From: Chitinophaga ginsengisoli
GTDB lineage: Bacteria > Bacteroidota > Bacteroidia > Chitinophagales > Chitinophagaceae
Assembly (NCBI RefSeq): GCF_003014595.1
Contig: NZ_PYGK01000001.1
Coordinates: 1 to 64,000 of the forward strand
Direction of reading: 5' to 3'
Length of the DNA: 64,000 nt
The notes under the pieces: generated by a model
Told to the model about the DNA's origin: nothing
The model's database searches: none
Seen by the model: only the letters and a program-made list of their open reading frames with translations
Made by a program: the position numbers and the translations under genes
Part shown: positions 63,265 through 64,000 of the stretch, piece after piece
Layout: every line of letters starts with the position of its first letter
How positions within the stretch are numbered: the stretch's first letter is position 1

Positions 63265-63627
63265 GATAAACATAATCCAATACCCATGAATCGGGCTAAT
63301 CCAAAGCCAGCTGATAAGCTCCGCTGTTATTTTGAGATACGTCAGGGACTAAAGGCTAAAAGCAGAAAAAACGAAGGCAAGAAGGCTCAGGAATGGCAAA
63401 GGGACATATTCCATCCGTGAACGTATGGATTTACCGGTTTAACGTTATCAGGAACGCCAGCAAAATAACCCTCATTTCCGGTGAACGTATCTCTTTTACA
63501 GGTAAACGTCCAGGAGAGAAAGGACACATTACGGGCCCATCGCGGGTACGTATAATAAGTCAATTTCAGTATTAAAAGAAGGAAAACCGTTGCTGGGGAA
63601 GGTTCTGGGTTAAAAGACGAAGACTTC

Positions 63628-63708
63628 AGGAAAAAGAAACGGGGCTGCAAGACTACAGCCCCGAAAAATTTTAACCATATCTTTATTGAAAAACCTGTAC
63701 CAAAGGTG
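63628..63708 (-). ncRNA. Candidate small RNA cassette, copy B
   Basis: Minus strand: CACCTTTG (63701-63708, one base off TAnnTTTG), then the conserved AGGTTTTTC and GATATGGTTAAAATT leader, then the hairpin CGGGGCTG-loop-CAGCCCCG (63640-63663) and a T-rich tail. The expected transcript is about 70 nt. A frame of 22 codons starts at the shared ATG (MVKIFRGCSLAAPF...), but it overlaps the hairpin and is not supported as a protein. Confidence 0.38.
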
Positions 63709-63919
63709 CGCGTATTTTGCATACACTCAAAGGCCATTCTAGTGAATGCTATATTTTACTTGGGGAACGTATCGAAACAGAAGGTGAACGTATAAGGATA
63801 AGTAGGGAAAAAAATACCCATTTTCAGGGGTTTTCTGGGAGCCTTTCCGAGGCTTTCTAGATAAGTATAATTGAAAGTCAATCACTTGAGGCAAATAGAG
63901 CTTAGAACGGGGAACGAAC

Positions 63920-63998
63920 TCTAAAATAGAAGGGCGGTAAGAATACCGCCCTTGTAATAATTTTAACCATATCCTATGAAAAACCTGAGCCAAAGATA
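63920..63998 (-). ncRNA. Candidate small RNA cassette, copy C
   Basis: Minus strand: TATCTTTG (63991-63998), the conserved leader identical to copy A over most of its length, then AAGGGCGGTA paired with TACCGCCCTT (63930-63939 and 63944-63953) and a T-rich tail. The expected transcript is about 68 nt. The upstream (-33) region lies beyond the window. Confidence 0.38.
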
Positions 63999-64000
63999 TA

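Larger units (their letters stand above)
62690..64000. other. 1.3-kb gene-free, repeat-rich region
   Basis: No credible protein gene: frames of 80-139 codons here lie across the hairpin repeats and show no family features. It holds the peptidase terminator, two inverted copies of a MITE-like hairpin element, three exact copies of GTGAACGTAT, and two copies of the promoter-leader-terminator cassette. This looks like a landing zone for small mobile or regulatory elements. Confidence 0.65.

Noticed and set aside
62637..63420. Frames of 102 and 139 codons (plus shorter ones) in the terminal repeat region
   Set aside because: They run across the inverted hairpin elements and resemble each other because those elements are repeated; no independent coding evidence.
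1..64000. tRNA, rRNA, tmRNA, prophage or autonomous insertion sequence
   Set aside because: No cloverleaf or rRNA-like block was noticed when reading both strands, and no intact transposase with terminal repeats; a tRNAscan-SE or Infernal run would settle the RNA question.

Overview
The window comes from a Bacteroidota chromosome, most likely a Chitinophagaceae member close to Chitinophaga. The evidence is two SusC/SusD outer-membrane uptake pairs, the gliding/type IX secretion (T9SS) genes gldK-gldL-gldM-gldN, a PorZ homologue, many Bacteroidota-restricted families (DUF4271, DUF4783, DUF4197, DUF2911, TIGR02757), and promoters of the Bacteroidota type (TAnnTTTG at -7). No rRNA, tRNA, CRISPR array, prophage or active transposon was seen. 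Genus and species are inference.

Layout. 1-10 kb: two tandem susC-susD pairs on the minus strand, each ending in a strong hairpin terminator, with no sigma/anti-sigma genes or glycoside hydrolases beside them. 10.4-11.1 kb: an intact gene that looks like an IS1595/ISXO2-type transposase without its catalytic residues. 11.3-16.9 kb: RND/MMPL exporter, porZ, recO. 16.9-21.5 kb: minus-strand block lpxH, small lipoprotein, LUD-domain protein, ftsH, rsfS, with birA divergent. 22.5-33.1 kb: mostly housekeeping genes (family 39 glycosyltransferase, AraC regulator, SUI1-like factor, lipid kinase, nadC, gpmI, uvrC, DinB-like). 33.2-38.2 kb: the gldKLMN operon. 38.6-44.3 kb: thioredoxin-domain protein, hemD overlapping a DUF4271 membrane protein, and hemW. 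44.7-56.5 kb: galM, a deoxyhypusine-synthase-like gene, ACP-phosphodiesterase-like, cystathionine gamma-synthase, fatty-acid hydroxylase, and an FAH/flavin-reductase pair. 56.5-62.7 kb: DUF4197, universal stress protein, lysS, small membrane protein, DPP-IV-type peptidase. 62.7-64.0 kb: no credible gene, but dense repeats.

The genes are mainly cell-envelope and core-metabolism functions. PorZ and GldKLMN belong to the same secretion machine. HemD and HemW both serve heme synthesis. LpxH, the lipid kinase, the family 39 glycosyltransferase and the fatty-acid hydroxylase act on membrane lipids. RsfS and FtsH serve ribosome and membrane-protein quality control.

The most unusual material lies outside ordinary genes: (1) the catalytically degenerate transposase-like protein; (2) a three-copy cassette made of a -7 promoter element, a conserved leader of about 27 nt and an intrinsic terminator, which could be a small-RNA family; (3) two very long palindromes side by side between hemW and galM; (4) an inverted pair of 150-160 bp MITE-like hairpin elements after the peptidase gene. 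All were found by eye; no database search or folding was run.
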